This document shows positions 1 to 9,748 of a stretch of 64,000 nucleotides of DNA, one piece after another. This DNA is from an uncultured Lachnospiraceae bacterium (GTDB taxonomy: Bacteria; Bacillota; Clostridia; Lachnospirales; Lachnospiraceae): the NCBI GenBank assembly GCA_900316165.1, contig ONBW01000006.1:1-64000 (forward strand), read 5' to 3'. Positions within the stretch are counted from its first letter, which is position 1; each line of letters begins with the position of its first letter. Position numbers and translations under genes: made by a program. A model generated the notes under the pieces. It worked only from the letters and a program-made list of their open reading frames with translations. It was not told the DNA's origin and made no database searches.

Positions 1-140
1 TACCAAACAGGCCGGTAGAGGTGCCAGAAACCTAATAACAGTAGGACTTAGCGGGCATTTCTGCTATGGATTTTACCCACAGGTATGCCCGAAGAGCCAT
101 TTTTAATGCTAAAATATGACAGAATAATGAGGAGACACCG
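1..140. other. left edge without a supportable gene
   Basis: No complete gene fits here. One + frame is open from base 2 to a TAA at 110-112 and could be the last 36 codons of a gene cut by the window edge, but I do not recognise the peptide. No terminator or convincing promoter is visible. A GAGGAGAC-like ribosome binding site at about 128-135 belongs to the gene that starts at 141. Confidence 0.3.
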
Positions 141-1046
141 ATGAAATTACGCAGAATGATAACCCACCTGAAGGAACGGATAGCCCTGAATAAAAAGGCC
201 TTCCTTCTTTACACGATACTTAGAGGCCTTGTAATACTTACAGCTGTGAGATGCTTTTTCGAGGCGAATTTTGAAGGGCTGGCGCTCTGTATCCTATCGC
301 TTTTACTTTTCTTAGTGCCATCGCTTCCACCAGTGTTCGAGTGCTTCATCTACGGATTCATATACGCGGCAGAAATCTTAGGAGAGGTAAATAAATACTA
401 CACGAGAATTCCCGGCTGGGATACGATGCTTCACACCTTAAATGGATTCCTCTGCGCCGCGATAGGATTTTCGCTGGTTGACATTCTTAACAGAAAGAGT
501 AAGAATATCAATCTCTCTCCATTCTATATGGCAGTAGTCGGATTCTGCTTTTCGATGACAGTCGGTGTCATCTGGGAATTTTTCGAATACACGATGGATT
601 CCCTGTTTTTCCTAGACATGCAGAAGGATTTCATCGTGCAGAAAATCGGCACCGTAACCCTCGATACGACTCACACCCAGACGCCAGTTGTTATAGACCA
701 CATAACAAAGACGGTTATTTTTACATCTACCGGGAAAAAATATACGATAAACGGCGGGTACTTAGACATCGGTATAATCGATACAATGAAGGACCTGATG
801 GTAAACTGCGTTGGAGCTGTAGTCTTCTCGGCCTTTGGCTATATCTATGAAAAGACGAAGTCACTGTCAAAAAAGGACAGAAATCCAGCCGCAAATCTCG
901 CTGCGTCTCTTATGGTAACGACTCTTTCAGACGAGGACTTGAGGAAACAGGAAGAGGAGATCCTCGAGAGACAGACTGCGATAGCTGAGGAAAAGCTCCG
1001 CAGAAAGCAACAGAGAGAGCTCGAACGTGAAAAATCCAAGGATTGA
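141..1046 (+). CDS. YjdF/DUF2238-like integral membrane protein
   Basis: The 301-residue product has a hydrophobic N-terminal half, with membrane segments near residues 22-62, 68-78, 100-116, 128-150 and 214-232. Conserved polar motifs are typical of YjdF/DUF2238 proteins: WDTMLH near residue 93, WEFFEYTMD near 145, and DTMKDLMVN near 214. The C-terminus, from about residue 240, is a charged, probably coiled-coil cytoplasmic tail rich in E, K and R. The biochemical function of the family is unknown. The ATG follows a GGAGAC ribosome binding site. It stands 113 bp ahead of proA without a visible terminator, so co-transcription is possible. The family assignment rests on motifs only. Confidence 0.6.
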   Translation: MKLRRMITHLKERIALNKKAFLLYTILRGLVILTAVRCFFEANFEGLALCILSLLLFLVPSLPPVFECFIYGFIYAAEILGEVNKYYTRIPGWDTMLHTLNGFLCAAIGFSLVDILNRKSKNINLSPFYMAVVGFCFSMTVGVIWEFFEYTMDSLFFLDMQKDFIVQKIGTVTLDTTHTQTPVVIDHITKTVIFTSTGKKYTINGGYLDIGIIDTMKDLMVNCVGAVVFSAFGYIYEKTKSLSKKDRNPAANLAASLMVTTLSDEDLRKQEEEILERQTAIAEEKLRRKQQRELEREKSKD

Positions 1047-1159
1047 AAACCTGTTCGATTTGTGTTAGACTAATATCCAATCTTGTGATTTGTTTCTGCC
1101 TGCTTAATTGTATGTGTGAAGTAATGACAGACAGAGCGTTTATTTTTTGAGGAAAAAGA

Positions 1160-2401
1160 ATGACGATTGAAGAGATATGCAAAAGGGCGTTTGAGAACAA
1201 ATATATCACGGCGAAGCTCTCCACCACTCAAAAGGATGACCTGATTAACCGGGCAGCTGATGACCTGGTTAAGAACACTGACCAGATCCTTTCTGCGAAT
1301 GAGATAGATATGAAAAACGGTAAGGAGGAGGGGCTTTCGCAGGGACTTCTCGACAGGCTGAAGCTTACAGCTGAAAGAATCGAGGGCGTTGCCGATGGCA
1401 TGAGACAGGTTGCTTCACTTCCTGATCCTGTTGGCGAGGTAAGCCGTATGTGGACCCGTCCGAATGGCCTTCGCATCGGGAAGAAGAGCGTACCGATTGG
1501 TGTTATCGGAGTTATCTACGAGGCCAGACCGAATGTCACGGCGGACGTATTTTCTCTTTGCTTTAAGACTGGAAATACAGTAATCCTCCGCGGAGGTTCG
1601 GCAGCTGCGAATACGAATATCGCGATGATCGATTCACTTCACGCATCTCTAAAGGCGCAGGGACTTCCTGAGGACTGCGTTCTCTATATAGAGGATACTT
1701 CTCATGAGAGCGTAAACCGTTTCATGAAGATGGATAAATACGTAGACCTTCTGATTCCGAGAGGCGGATCCGGTCTTATTAGAAGTGTAGTCGAGAATTC
1801 TACGATTCCTGTCATAGAGACAGGCACTGGAAACTGCCATATATATGTGGACGAATACGCAGATATCGATATGGCGCTTCGCATAACTGATAACGCGAAG
1901 ACTCAGCGTATCGGCGTCTGCAACGCAGCAGAGTCGCTGGTAGTTCATGAGAAAATCGCGCCGGTATTTTTACCGAAGCTCGCTGAGCTGTTTAAGGGAA
2001 GAGTCGAGCTCTTCGCTGATCCGGCCGCGAGAAAATACCTGACTGATTCAGCCGAGGCGACTGATGAGGATTTCGGCAGAGAATATCTCGACTATAAGAT
2101 GTCAGTAAAGACTGTTAAGAATATCGATGAGGCGATAAACCACATCAATCACTACAATACAGGACACTCAGAGGCTATCATCACAGAGAATTACACTAAC
2201 GCGCAGAAGTTCCTGGATGAGATAGACGCAGCCTGCGTTTATGTGAACGCCTCAACCAGATTTACAGATGGAAACGAATTCGGCTTTGGTGCCGAGATAG
2301 GAATAAGTACGCAGAAGCTTCACGCGAGAGGCCCTATGGGACTTGAGGCTCTGCTTTCAAGCAAGTATATCATTTATGGAAATGGACAGATCAGAGAATA
2401 A
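1160..2401 (+). CDS. proA: glutamate-5-semialdehyde (gamma-glutamyl phosphate) reductase
   Basis: This is a full-length (413 aa) ProA, which reduces gamma-glutamyl phosphate to glutamate-5-semialdehyde with NADPH in proline synthesis. It has the aldehyde-dehydrogenase fold. Typical signatures are [15 protein letters not shown] near residue 118, [10 protein letters not shown] near 145, the catalytic Cys region [12 protein letters not shown] near 222, and the C-terminal [20 protein letters not shown] near 366. The ATG lies 6 bases after a GAGGAAAAAG stretch. The usual partner proB is not in the 1.1 kb upstream, where a YjdF-like gene sits instead. The 3' end overlaps the start of miaB by 26 bases, implying translational coupling. 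Confidence 0.95.
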   Translation: MTIEEICKRAFENKYITAKLSTTQKDDLINRAADDLVKNTDQILSANEIDMKNGKEEGLSQGLLDRLKLTAERIEGVADGMRQVASLPDPVGEVSRMWTRPNGLRIGKKSVPIGVIGVIYEARPNVTADVFSLCFKTGNTVILRGGSAAANTNIAMIDSLHASLKAQGLPEDCVLYIEDTSHESVNRFMKMDKYVDLLIPRGGSGLIRSVVENSTIPVIETGTGNCHIYVDEYADIDMALRITDNAKTQRIGVCNAAESLVVHEKIAPVFLPKLAELFKGRVELFADPAARKYLTDSAEATDEDFGREYLDYKMSVKTVKNIDEAINHINHYNTGHSEAIITENYTNAQKFLDEIDAACVYVNASTRFTDGNEFGFGAEIGISTQKLHARGPMGLEALLSSKYIIYGNGQIRE

Positions 2402-3842
2402 ATACGAATACAAGGGGAGTCTTTCTACGGCGGACACTGACATACCGGTAACGGAGCCGGAGCGCCAGTATTTTTTCATGGACAAAGTAAAAGAAATCAC
2501 TCAGAGAAAGGTTCAGGAGCTGGGAAGGCCCCTGACTTTTCATGTGACGACCTTTGGATGCCAGATGAACGCGAGAGATTCAGAGAAGCTCCGCGGAATT
2601 CTATTAAAGTGTGGTTACACAGAGTCGGAGTCTGAGGAATGTGACCTCGTGCTCTACAATACCTGCACTGTAAGAGAAAACGCTGATAACAAGGTCTTCG
2701 GACGTCTCGGAGTCCTTCATGGTTATAAGAAAAAGAATAAGGAGATGATGATTGGTCTCTGCGGCTGTATGGCCCAGGAAGAGGTCGTTGTCGATAAGCT
2801 TAAGAAGAGCTATCCGTTCGTGGATATCGTTTTCGGCACGCACAATGTCTATATGCTCGCAGAAATCCTCTACGAGAGACTTTACCGCGATAAGAAAATC
2901 ATCGATGTCCGCGAGAAGGCTGACGGCATAGTGGAGAACCTTCCGCTTGAGAGAAAATATTCCTTCAAGTCTGGAATTAATATCATGTTCGGCTGCAACA
3001 ATTTCTGCTCATACTGTATCGTGCCTTATGTAAGAGGCAGGGAGAGAAGCCGTGAGCCAGAGGCCATTATTGATGAGATTAAGAGGCTTGTTGCAGATGG
3101 AGTAAAAGAGGTTATGCTCTTGGGACAGAACGTCAATTCATACGGAAAGACGCTTGAGCATCCTATAAGCTTTGCACAGCTCCTTCGCATGGTAAATGAC
3201 ATAGATGGTCTCGAGCGGATCCGCTTTATGACGAGTCATCCGAAGGACTTATCGGATGAGCTTATCGATGCGATGGCTGACTGTGACAAGGTCTGCAACC
3301 ATCTGCACCTGCCGCTTCAGTCCGGAAGTGACAGACTTCTTAAGGATATGAATCGACACTATACCAAGGAGCAGTATCTGACTCTGGTAGATAAGATCCG
3401 CGCCAAAATCCCTGATATCGCCCTTACTACAGATATCATCGTGGGATACCCAGGTGAGACCGATGAGGACTTTGAGGAGACAATGGATGTGGTAAATCGC
3501 GTTCAGTACGACTCTGCGTTTACTTTTATCTATTCCAAGAGAACAGGTACGCCTGCCGCAAAGCGTGACGACCAGGTGGATGAGGCAGTGGTAAAGGAGC
3601 GCTTTGACAGACTTCTTCTTACGGTAAGAAGCATCGGTGAGAAGAAGGCTGAAGCCCTTACAGGAGCTACACTTCCTGTCTTAGTCGAGGAGATAAATAA
3701 GCAGGATCCGACACTTGTGACCGGGAGATTAACCAATAACAGCGTAGTACACTTAAAGGGCGACGAGTCTTTAATTGGCAAAATAATCGATGTCCATCTG
3801 GATGAGTGCCGTGGGTTCTATTATTATGGCAGCGCAGTATAA
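2376..3842 (+). CDS. miaB: tRNA-2-methylthio-N6-dimethylallyladenosine synthase
   Basis: MiaB is a radical-SAM methylthiotransferase that makes ms2i6A at position 37 of tRNAs reading UNN codons. The N-terminal UPF0004 domain carries three cluster cysteines in [22 protein letters not shown] and GLCGCMAQE. The radical-SAM triad is CNNFCSYC near residue 208. A C-terminal TRAM domain ends the protein. The frame is open further up to a TTG at 2343, but I chose ATG 2376, which keeps the N-terminal extension seen in relatives; ATG 2382 and ATG 2478 are alternatives. The start lies inside proA. RimO, the ribosomal homologue, is encoded separately at 20187. Confidence 0.93.
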   Translation: MEMDRSENKYEYKGSLSTADTDIPVTEPERQYFFMDKVKEITQRKVQELGRPLTFHVTTFGCQMNARDSEKLRGILLKCGYTESESEECDLVLYNTCTVRENADNKVFGRLGVLHGYKKKNKEMMIGLCGCMAQEEVVVDKLKKSYPFVDIVFGTHNVYMLAEILYERLYRDKKIIDVREKADGIVENLPLERKYSFKSGINIMFGCNNFCSYCIVPYVRGRERSREPEAIIDEIKRLVADGVKEVMLLGQNVNSYGKTLEHPISFAQLLRMVNDIDGLERIRFMTSHPKDLSDELIDAMADCDKVCNHLHLPLQSGSDRLLKDMNRHYTKEQYLTLVDKIRAKIPDIALTTDIIVGYPGETDEDFEETMDVVNRVQYDSAFTFIYSKRTGTPAAKRDDQVDEAVVKERFDRLLLTVRSIGEKKAEALTGATLPVLVEEINKQDPTLVTGRLTNNSVVHLKGDESLIGKIIDVHLDECRGFYYYGSAV

Positions 3843-3939
3843 GTGAATTGCTGCTCATATAAATCAGGTGTTGTTCTGTTTGTAATTGCAGGTTATTGAA
3901 ATATTTGGCATTTGATTTTTGTGCTGAAAAAGGATTTAC

Positions 3940-4548
3940 ATGATTTCATTTATAGATGGATTTATTGAAGAGGTTTCGGATGGCACTGTCGTGATAGATC
4001 ATGACGGAATGGGCTTTGAGATGCAGATGTCGGGAAACTCGATATCGAGGCTTCCGATAGACCATTCACAGGTACGTATATACACGCTTCTTACCTTTAA
4101 TGAGAATACAGGATTTTCTCTCTTCGGATTCTATGATACCGAGGAGAGGGATATTTTTAAAATGCTGACAGGGGTATCAAAGGTCGGTCCTAAAGCCGCT
4201 ATGGGAGTGCTATCTGTTCTTACGCCTGAGGAGCTGCGTCTTTCAGTTATTGCATCGGACAAAAAATCGATTGCCCGCGCACCGGGAGTCGGCACGAAGA
4301 TGGCAGAGAGAATTATTCTTGAGCTCAAGGATAAAATCGATGTGTCAAGCCTTGCATCTGATTCAAATCCTAATGAAACAATCACTCTGCAGCCATCCTC
4401 AGTAAAGAATGACGCTCTTGTAGCTCTTACTGGAATGGGATTTTCAGGCAAGGATGTGCTTGATGCGATGAAGCAGATAGAAGGAGCTGACGACATGACT
4501 CTCGAGGATCTGCTCGGTGAGACACTGCGGGTACTGGGTAATAATTAG
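3940..4548 (+). CDS. ruvA: Holliday junction branch migration protein RuvA
   Basis: RuvA (202 aa, normal length) binds four-way junctions as a tetramer and loads the RuvB motor. The N-terminal OB domain is followed by paired helix-hairpin-helix motifs (LTGVSKVGPKAAMGVL and ARAPGVGTKMAERIILELKDK), and a C-terminal domain III (LVALTGMGFSGKDVLDAM) contacts RuvB. The ATG has an AAAGGAT ribosome binding site. A 97-base gap separates it from miaB. It is followed by ruvB. No ruvC is present; in Firmicutes the resolvase role belongs to RecU, which is encoded at 25831 in this window. Confidence 0.95.
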   Translation: MISFIDGFIEEVSDGTVVIDHDGMGFEMQMSGNSISRLPIDHSQVRIYTLLTFNENTGFSLFGFYDTEERDIFKMLTGVSKVGPKAAMGVLSVLTPEELRLSVIASDKKSIARAPGVGTKMAERIILELKDKIDVSSLASDSNPNETITLQPSSVKNDALVALTGMGFSGKDVLDAMKQIEGADDMTLEDLLGETLRVLGNN

Positions 4549-4641
4549 TTTCTAAGAGAAAGCAACATGCAGCTTTAAGCTTTGAACAGATCAGCTGGCA
4601 GCGTTTATTTTTCAAAGGAAAAGATTGTCGGACAATAGAGA

Positions 4642-5631
4642 ATGGAAAGACGAGTAATCACAACTGAAAAACAGAGCGAGGACATCTCTCCTGAGAATTC
4701 GCTTAGACCGAAATTCCTCTCGGAGTATATCGGTCAGGCGAAGATAAAGAAGAGCCTCGGCATATATATAGAGGCCGCAAAAGACAGGGGCGAGCCACTG
4801 GACCACGTGCTTTTCTATGGCCCTCCTGGTCTTGGAAAGACTACGCTTTCAGGTATTATCGCAAACGAGATGGGCGTTAGGGTTAAAATCACGTCAGGCC
4901 CGGCCATTGCGACTCCAGGCGATATGGCTGCCATTATCATGGGGCTTAAGGAGAATGATATCCTGTTTATCGATGAGATTCACCGCCTGAACAGACAGGT
5001 CGAAGAGGTCTTATATCCTGCGATGGAGGATTTCGCGATTGATATCATGATAGGAAAGGGTCCTACCGCAAAGTCGACTCGAATAGCTGTGCCGCATTTT
5101 ACGCTGGTTGGCGCAACGACTCGCGCAGGATTACTTTCGGCGCCGCTCAGAGACAGGTTCGGGGTTATTTTTCATATGGAGTACTATACCCCGGAGGAGC
5201 TTAAGACCATCATCCTGGCCTCAGCTAAAAAACTGGGTGTCGATATAGATGAGAATGGCGCCATGGAGATGGCAAAGAGATCCCGCGGTACGCCGCGTCT
5301 TGCGAACCGCCTGCTGCGCCGTGTAAGAGATATAGCGCAGGTGCGCTTTGACGGTCAGATTACTGAGGAGGTTGCAGCGAAGAGCCTTGACCTGCTGGAG
5401 GTCGATTCGATGGGGCTCGACAAGACTGACAGAAAGATCCTGACCTCAATCCGAGATGCCTTTGACGGTGGCCCGGTCGGACTTGAGACGCTTGCAGCAT
5501 ATGTAGGTGAGGACAAGGGCACTATAGAGGATGTCACAGAGCCGTACCTCGTACAGACCGGCCTTATAGTACGTACACCAAAGGGCCGGGTGCTGACTGA
5601 CAAGGCACTTGACCATCTGAAGGGGATTTGA
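4642..5631 (+). CDS. ruvB: Holliday junction branch migration ATPase RuvB
   Basis: RuvB (329 aa) is the AAA+ hexameric helicase that drives branch migration with RuvA. Walker A is [10 protein letters not shown] near residue 58, Walker B is [14 protein letters not shown] near 110, and the sensor and arginine-finger region [18 protein letters not shown] follows near 160. A winged-helix domain with [19 protein letters not shown] lies at the C-terminus. The nearest purine-rich ribosome binding site (AAAGGAAAAG) is about 17 bases upstream of this ATG, which is far; an in-frame TAG just upstream rules out a longer frame. It follows ruvA by 93 bases. Confidence 0.95.
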   Translation: MERRVITTEKQSEDISPENSLRPKFLSEYIGQAKIKKSLGIYIEAAKDRGEPLDHVLFYGPPGLGKTTLSGIIANEMGVRVKITSGPAIATPGDMAAIIMGLKENDILFIDEIHRLNRQVEEVLYPAMEDFAIDIMIGKGPTAKSTRIAVPHFTLVGATTRAGLLSAPLRDRFGVIFHMEYYTPEELKTIILASAKKLGVDIDENGAMEMAKRSRGTPRLANRLLRRVRDIAQVRFDGQITEEVAAKSLDLLEVDSMGLDKTDRKILTSIRDAFDGGPVGLETLAAYVGEDKGTIEDVTEPYLVQTGLIVRTPKGRVLTDKALDHLKGI

Positions 5632-5640
5632 TTTAGCATC

Positions 5641-5669
5641 TTGTAAAATTTCGGGGATATATTTATAAT
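5641..5669 (+). promoter_or_regulatory. sigma-A type promoter for zapA
   Basis: TTGTAA at 5641-5646 and TATAAT at 5664-5669 are separated by exactly 17 bases. They lie in the short gap between ruvB and zapA, so zapA and the genes after it probably have their own start of transcription. Confidence 0.6.
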
Positions 5670-5704
5670 AAAGGGAGCAGTTTTTTTGTAAAAGGAGACG
5701 CCGG

Positions 5705-6163
5705 ATGTCTGCAAAGAAGAGTACAACAGTCGTTATAGGTGGAAGGGTTCTGACCTTAAGCGGATATGAGGAGGAGGACTATCTCCAGCGAGTAGCGGCA
5801 TATATCAATGGAAAAATCGAAGAGTTCACAAAGCTCGACAGCTACCGCAAAATGAACGCAGACATGAAGTCTATCCTTCTGGAGCTTAATATCGCGGACG
5901 ATTATTTTTCGCTGAAGGAAAAGGTTACAGACCTCGAGAATCAGGTAAAGCAGAAGGATAAGGAGCTCTACAGCCTAAAGCACGAGCTCATCACTAATCA
6001 GGCGGCACGAAACGACATCTCGGAGCGGGAAGAGGCTTTAAAGAAGGAAAACGAAGAACTCCGAAAGATGAAGGAGAAGCTCGAGGCCTCACTCGCAGAC
6101 GCGCTCTTAGGACCAGTCGAGGAGGACAAGAGCGACTCACAAAAGAGCGATACAAAGAAATGA
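5705..6163 (+). CDS. zapA: cell division protein ZapA
   Basis: ZapA bundles FtsZ protofilaments at the Z-ring. The first 90 residues match the ZapA fold: an N-terminal beta-rich part (VVIGGRVLTLSGYEEEDYLQRVAAYIN) followed by a long helix with LLELNIADDYFSLKEK. The rest (residues 75-152) is a charged coiled coil ending in an acidic, lysine-rich tail, somewhat longer than the roughly 100-residue E. coli protein but common in Clostridia. The ATG follows AAAGGAGA. The gene is 5 bases ahead of the U32 gene, a conserved arrangement in Firmicutes. Confidence 0.88.
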   Translation: MSAKKSTTVVIGGRVLTLSGYEEEDYLQRVAAYINGKIEEFTKLDSYRKMNADMKSILLELNIADDYFSLKEKVTDLENQVKQKDKELYSLKHELITNQAARNDISEREEALKKENEELRKMKEKLEASLADALLGPVEEDKSDSQKSDTKK

Positions 6164-6167
6164 AAGT

Positions 6168-8384
6168 ATGATTGAAAATAGACATTTAGAAGTACTTGCA
6201 CCTGCGGGAGATTTAAAGACATTAAAGGCAGCCATCATGGCTGGGGCAGATGCAGTATATTTCGGTGGAGAGATGTTTGGGGCAAGAGCCTACGCGCATA
6301 ATTTTTCTTATGAAGACGCAGAGGCGGGAATAAGCTTTGCACATGCCCGTGGTAAGCGCACTTATCTGACAGTAAATACCCTACTTAAAAGCTTAGAAAT
6401 CGAGAAAAAAGTATACGATTACCTGAAGGCCTATTATGAGGCCGGGTTAGACGCGGTATTGGTCCAGGATTTTGGACTGATGCAGCTTATCCGCGCCTAT
6501 TTTCCAGAGATGCGACTTCATATCTCAACCCAGGTAAATGTCACCTCTGAATACGGCGCAGAATTTTTTAAAAAACTCGGAGCTAAGAGAATTGTTCTTG
6601 CAAGAGAGCTCTCTCTATCAGAGATTAAGAAAATCCATGACAGCTGCGATATAGAACTCGAATGCTTTGCGCATGGCGCTCTGTGCATGTCATATTCCGG
6701 TCAGTGCCTTATGAGTTCGATGATCGGCGGTCGAAGCGGAAACCGTGGCAGATGTGCCCAGCCATGCCGTAAATGCTACGACCTCGAGGACAGTACGAAT
6801 AAGCTTTCAGGCAGGTACCCGCTTAGTCTTAAGGACCTCTGCACGATTGATGACGTGAAAGATTTATACGATGCTGGTGCTTCTTCTTTAAAAATTGAAG
6901 GTCGAATGAAGTCACCTGATTATGTCGCAGCAGTTGCCCGAGCTTACAGATGGGCAGCCGATATTGCTGAATCAGGTGAGGATTTTGATAAAAAGAAATT
7001 ATCCGAAGAAAAGAGAGTGCTCATTCAGACTGGAACCCGCGGCGGAAGTACAGACGGTTACCTCCACTCGCACAACGATACAGATATGGTAAGTCTTACT
7101 GACTCAGCATTTAAGACTAACGCAGCCCCAGTAGTTTCTTTATCTGAAGAAAAAATAAACGCTATCGCTACACTCACTGCAAGGGTTGGAGAGCCGCTGA
7201 AAATTGAGATAGAAGAAAGCAAAGCTTTAAATATTAATAAGACATCAAATACACGGGATTCTTCAAAAATCAATGGCTATGCTGAGGAATCTTTAACGGA
7301 AGATGGCCTCAGAAATGTATCGATCTTAGGACCTGTTATCGATAAGGCAAAGAAGCCCAGAGATATCAGGTCAGAGCTTTCCGAGAAGATTTCAAGGGCT
7401 GGTGATGACAGGATCCAGATAGATCAGGTTTTGTTTGATATGGATACTGACGCCTTTGTACCTGTAGGAGTCGTAAAAGACCTGCGCAGAAAAGCTGTCT
7501 ATGAGTTCTTAGGCGGTGTAACGGTAGAAAGAGATGAGCCTCTGCCATTTAAGCCGATAAAGGAGTCAAAAAAAGCAGCAAAGGCAGAAAAAAGGCCACA
7601 GATCCTTATCACCTGCATAAGTGAAGAGCAGCTAAAGGAAGCCGCTGACTTCAAACCTGAGGGCTTTTCTGTTATAATAGCTCTTAACTTCGAGCTGTAT
7701 AGACGGATTGACAACTCTATGATAGAGGGCAGGAATTATTACCTGTGTCTGCCAGATATCCTTCGCTTCGATAGGAATTTCTCAATTGATGACGAAGAGA
7801 TAAAGCGTCTTTTCATCGGACTGATAGTTTCATCATTTGATGAGATAGAGTATGTGAGGACAAGGCTGTCTGGAATGCCTTTTATCACAGAACAAAGAGT
7901 ATACTCCTGGTCTGACAGAAGCAGGAGGCAGATAATGAATCTTGGAGCAGAGTATATCTCAGCTCCGGTTGAGCTCAATGAGAAGGAGCTTTCACACTTA
8001 GATAACAGCAGCTCATTTATCACGGTCTACGGCAGAACGCCTGTTATGTACACTGCGACCTGTCAGCATAAGAACGCAGATGGCTGTGATAAGAAGCAGA
8101 CCTGTGTATTACTAAGAGATGAAAGAGGCGCAGAATTTCCTGTGATAAACTACTGCAGCTATTGCACGAACGTGGTTTACAACAGCCTTCCTACGTCACT
8201 TCTGCCATATTACTCACACATAAAAGAAATGGGAGCGGCCGGAGTCCGCTTTGATTTTACACTTGAAACCGGAACAGAAGTTAAAAATATTTTAAACACC
8301 TTCATGCGTAATTCCATCGAAGGAAGAGATGAGGATGTCGCAGCTGAAGTGACCAGAGGACATTTTCACAGAGGAGCAGAGTAG
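6168..8384 (+). CDS. U32 family (RlhA/TrhP-type) protein with DUF3656
   Basis: This 738-residue protein is labelled peptidase U32. Well-studied members (RlhA, TrhP) actually take part in RNA hydroxylation: a 23S rRNA cytidine or tRNA uridine. The U32 signature runs through CFAHGALCMSYSGQC near residue 165, followed by the Cys-rich RGRCAQPCRKC. A second Cys cluster (CQHKNADGCDKKQTC and YCSYC) lies near 625-660. The length and the middle domain fit the RlhA type with DUF3656. Which RNA is modified cannot be said from sequence. The gene follows zapA by 4 bases and its TAG overlaps the GTG of the next gene by one base. Confidence 0.85.
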   Translation: MIENRHLEVLAPAGDLKTLKAAIMAGADAVYFGGEMFGARAYAHNFSYEDAEAGISFAHARGKRTYLTVNTLLKSLEIEKKVYDYLKAYYEAGLDAVLVQDFGLMQLIRAYFPEMRLHISTQVNVTSEYGAEFFKKLGAKRIVLARELSLSEIKKIHDSCDIELECFAHGALCMSYSGQCLMSSMIGGRSGNRGRCAQPCRKCYDLEDSTNKLSGRYPLSLKDLCTIDDVKDLYDAGASSLKIEGRMKSPDYVAAVARAYRWAADIAESGEDFDKKKLSEEKRVLIQTGTRGGSTDGYLHSHNDTDMVSLTDSAFKTNAAPVVSLSEEKINAIATLTARVGEPLKIEIEESKALNINKTSNTRDSSKINGYAEESLTEDGLRNVSILGPVIDKAKKPRDIRSELSEKISRAGDDRIQIDQVLFDMDTDAFVPVGVVKDLRRKAVYEFLGGVTVERDEPLPFKPIKESKKAAKAEKRPQILITCISEEQLKEAADFKPEGFSVIIALNFELYRRIDNSMIEGRNYYLCLPDILRFDRNFSIDDEEIKRLFIGLIVSSFDEIEYVRTRLSGMPFITEQRVYSWSDRSRRQIMNLGAEYISAPVELNEKELSHLDNSSSFITVYGRTPVMYTATCQHKNADGCDKKQTCVLLRDERGAEFPVINYCSYCTNVVYNSLPTSLLPYYSHIKEMGAAGVRFDFTLETGTEVKNILNTFMRNSIEGRDEDVAAEVTRGHFHRGAE

Positions 8385-9748
8385 TGCTGCATTTAATTAC
8401 AGAAATATCCAGGGTGACATTTATTGTCATCTTTGCAATCTTTACATATGACTGCTTCAACGCCTTAAAAAGAAATACGTCGGAGAGCAGAGCAAGGTCC
8501 TTATACACCAGACAGACAGCAATGATCTATCTGTTTCTTATAAACGGAAATCTGCTGCTGTACTTCAATACTCTCGACTGGAAGATCTTTGTGATGGCGC
8601 TCGCAGAGATAGTTCTTGTGACTATCGCAATGATCATTTATAAAAAAATATACGAAATGGCTTCACCTGCCGTCGTCAATAATATGTGCATGCTCTTATC
8701 CATCGGACTTATAATGCTCACAAGACTTGATATGGACAAGGCAGTGCGACAGCTGTTTTTTGCCTGTGTAGCTCTTATTATCACCTGTATCATTCCGCTT
8801 TTTCTTACGAATGTAAAGCTGATAAAGGGCCTTAAGCTGTTTTACATAGTAATCAGCATTCTGCTTTTAGGCATAGTGGCAGTTGCGGGACGCACGACCT
8901 ACGGTGCCAAAATAAACATTACAATAGGCTCTATCGCTATCCAGCCATCTGAGTTCGTAAAGATACTTATGGTACTTTTCATAGCCTGTATGCTCGTTAC
9001 AGACGTTTCGAGAAAGCAGGTATTTACGACTGTAATCCTCTGCGGAGTTCTGATACTAATACTTGCCTATTCAAGAGACCTGGGAAATGCGATGATTTTT
9101 TACCTGACTCTTCTTGTTATGGTATATGCAGCCACTCAGAAGCCTGTCTATCTATTAGGTGGCGTCGGTCTGTTTGGGCTTGCTGCAGTAGTAGGCTACT
9201 TCGCATTCAGCCATGTACAGACACGAGTTCTTGCCTGGAAGGATCCGCTTGCTGTAATTGATTCGGCTGGATATCAGATCAGCCAGTCGCTTTTCGCGAT
9301 AGGTACAGGCGGCTGGTTTGGAACAGGACTCTATCAGGGAATGCCAAAGAAAATCCCGGTAGTAGAGACTGATTTTATTTTTTCAGCGATATCAGAGGAG
9401 CTCGGGGGACTTTTCGCATTGTGCCTGATTTTTATCTGCATAGCAAATTTCCTTATGATGTTTAATATCGCACTGCAGATTAACAACAGATTCTATAAGC
9501 TGATAGCCTTAGGGCTCGGAGCGCTTTACGCCTCGCAGGTATTTACGACACTCGGTGGTGTGACAAAGTTCATTCCGTCCACAGGTGTAACCCTTCCGCT
9601 GATAAGCTACGGCGGAAGCTCACTGATGGCTACGATGCTTTTGTTTGCTATGGTAGAGGGGCTTTACCAGTATAGAGGAGTTAAGGAAGAGACAGATGAG
9701 ACAGAGATCTACCAGAGATATGCAAAGAAGAACAGAAGAAGACGCTGA
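8384..9748 (+). CDS. FtsW/RodA/SpoVE family (SEDS) peptidoglycan glycosyltransferase
   Basis: SEDS proteins polymerise lipid II and work with a class B penicillin-binding protein, which here is the next gene. At 454 residues it is longer than typical RodA or FtsW (about 380-420) because of extra N-terminal membrane segments. Hallmarks are AIQPSEFVKI near residue 187, the catalytic loop with WKDPL and GYQISQSLFAIGTGG near 285-310, ETDFIFSAISEELG near 327, and STGVTLPLISYGGSS near 405. The start is a GTG overlapping the stop of the U32 gene. Sequence does not decide between division, elongation or sporulation, so I give no gene symbol. Confidence 0.9.
   Translation: MLHLITEISRVTFIVIFAIFTYDCFNALKRNTSESRARSLYTRQTAMIYLFLINGNLLLYFNTLDWKIFVMALAEIVLVTIAMIIYKKIYEMASPAVVNNMCMLLSIGLIMLTRLDMDKAVRQLFFACVALIITCIIPLFLTNVKLIKGLKLFYIVISILLLGIVAVAGRTTYGAKINITIGSIAIQPSEFVKILMVLFIACMLVTDVSRKQVFTTVILCGVLILILAYSRDLGNAMIFYLTLLVMVYAATQKPVYLLGGVGLFGLAAVVGYFAFSHVQTRVLAWKDPLAVIDSAGYQISQSLFAIGTGGWFGTGLYQGMPKKIPVVETDFIFSAISEELGGLFALCLIFICIANFLMMFNIALQINNRFYKLIALGLGALYASQVFTTLGGVTKFIPSTGVTLPLISYGGSSLMATMLLFAMVEGLYQYRGVKEETDETEIYQRYAKKNRRRR

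Noticed and set aside
2..112. Possible C-terminal end of a gene at the left edge
   Set aside because: Only 36 codons, no recognisable family and no ribosome binding site visible; kept only as a low-confidence note.
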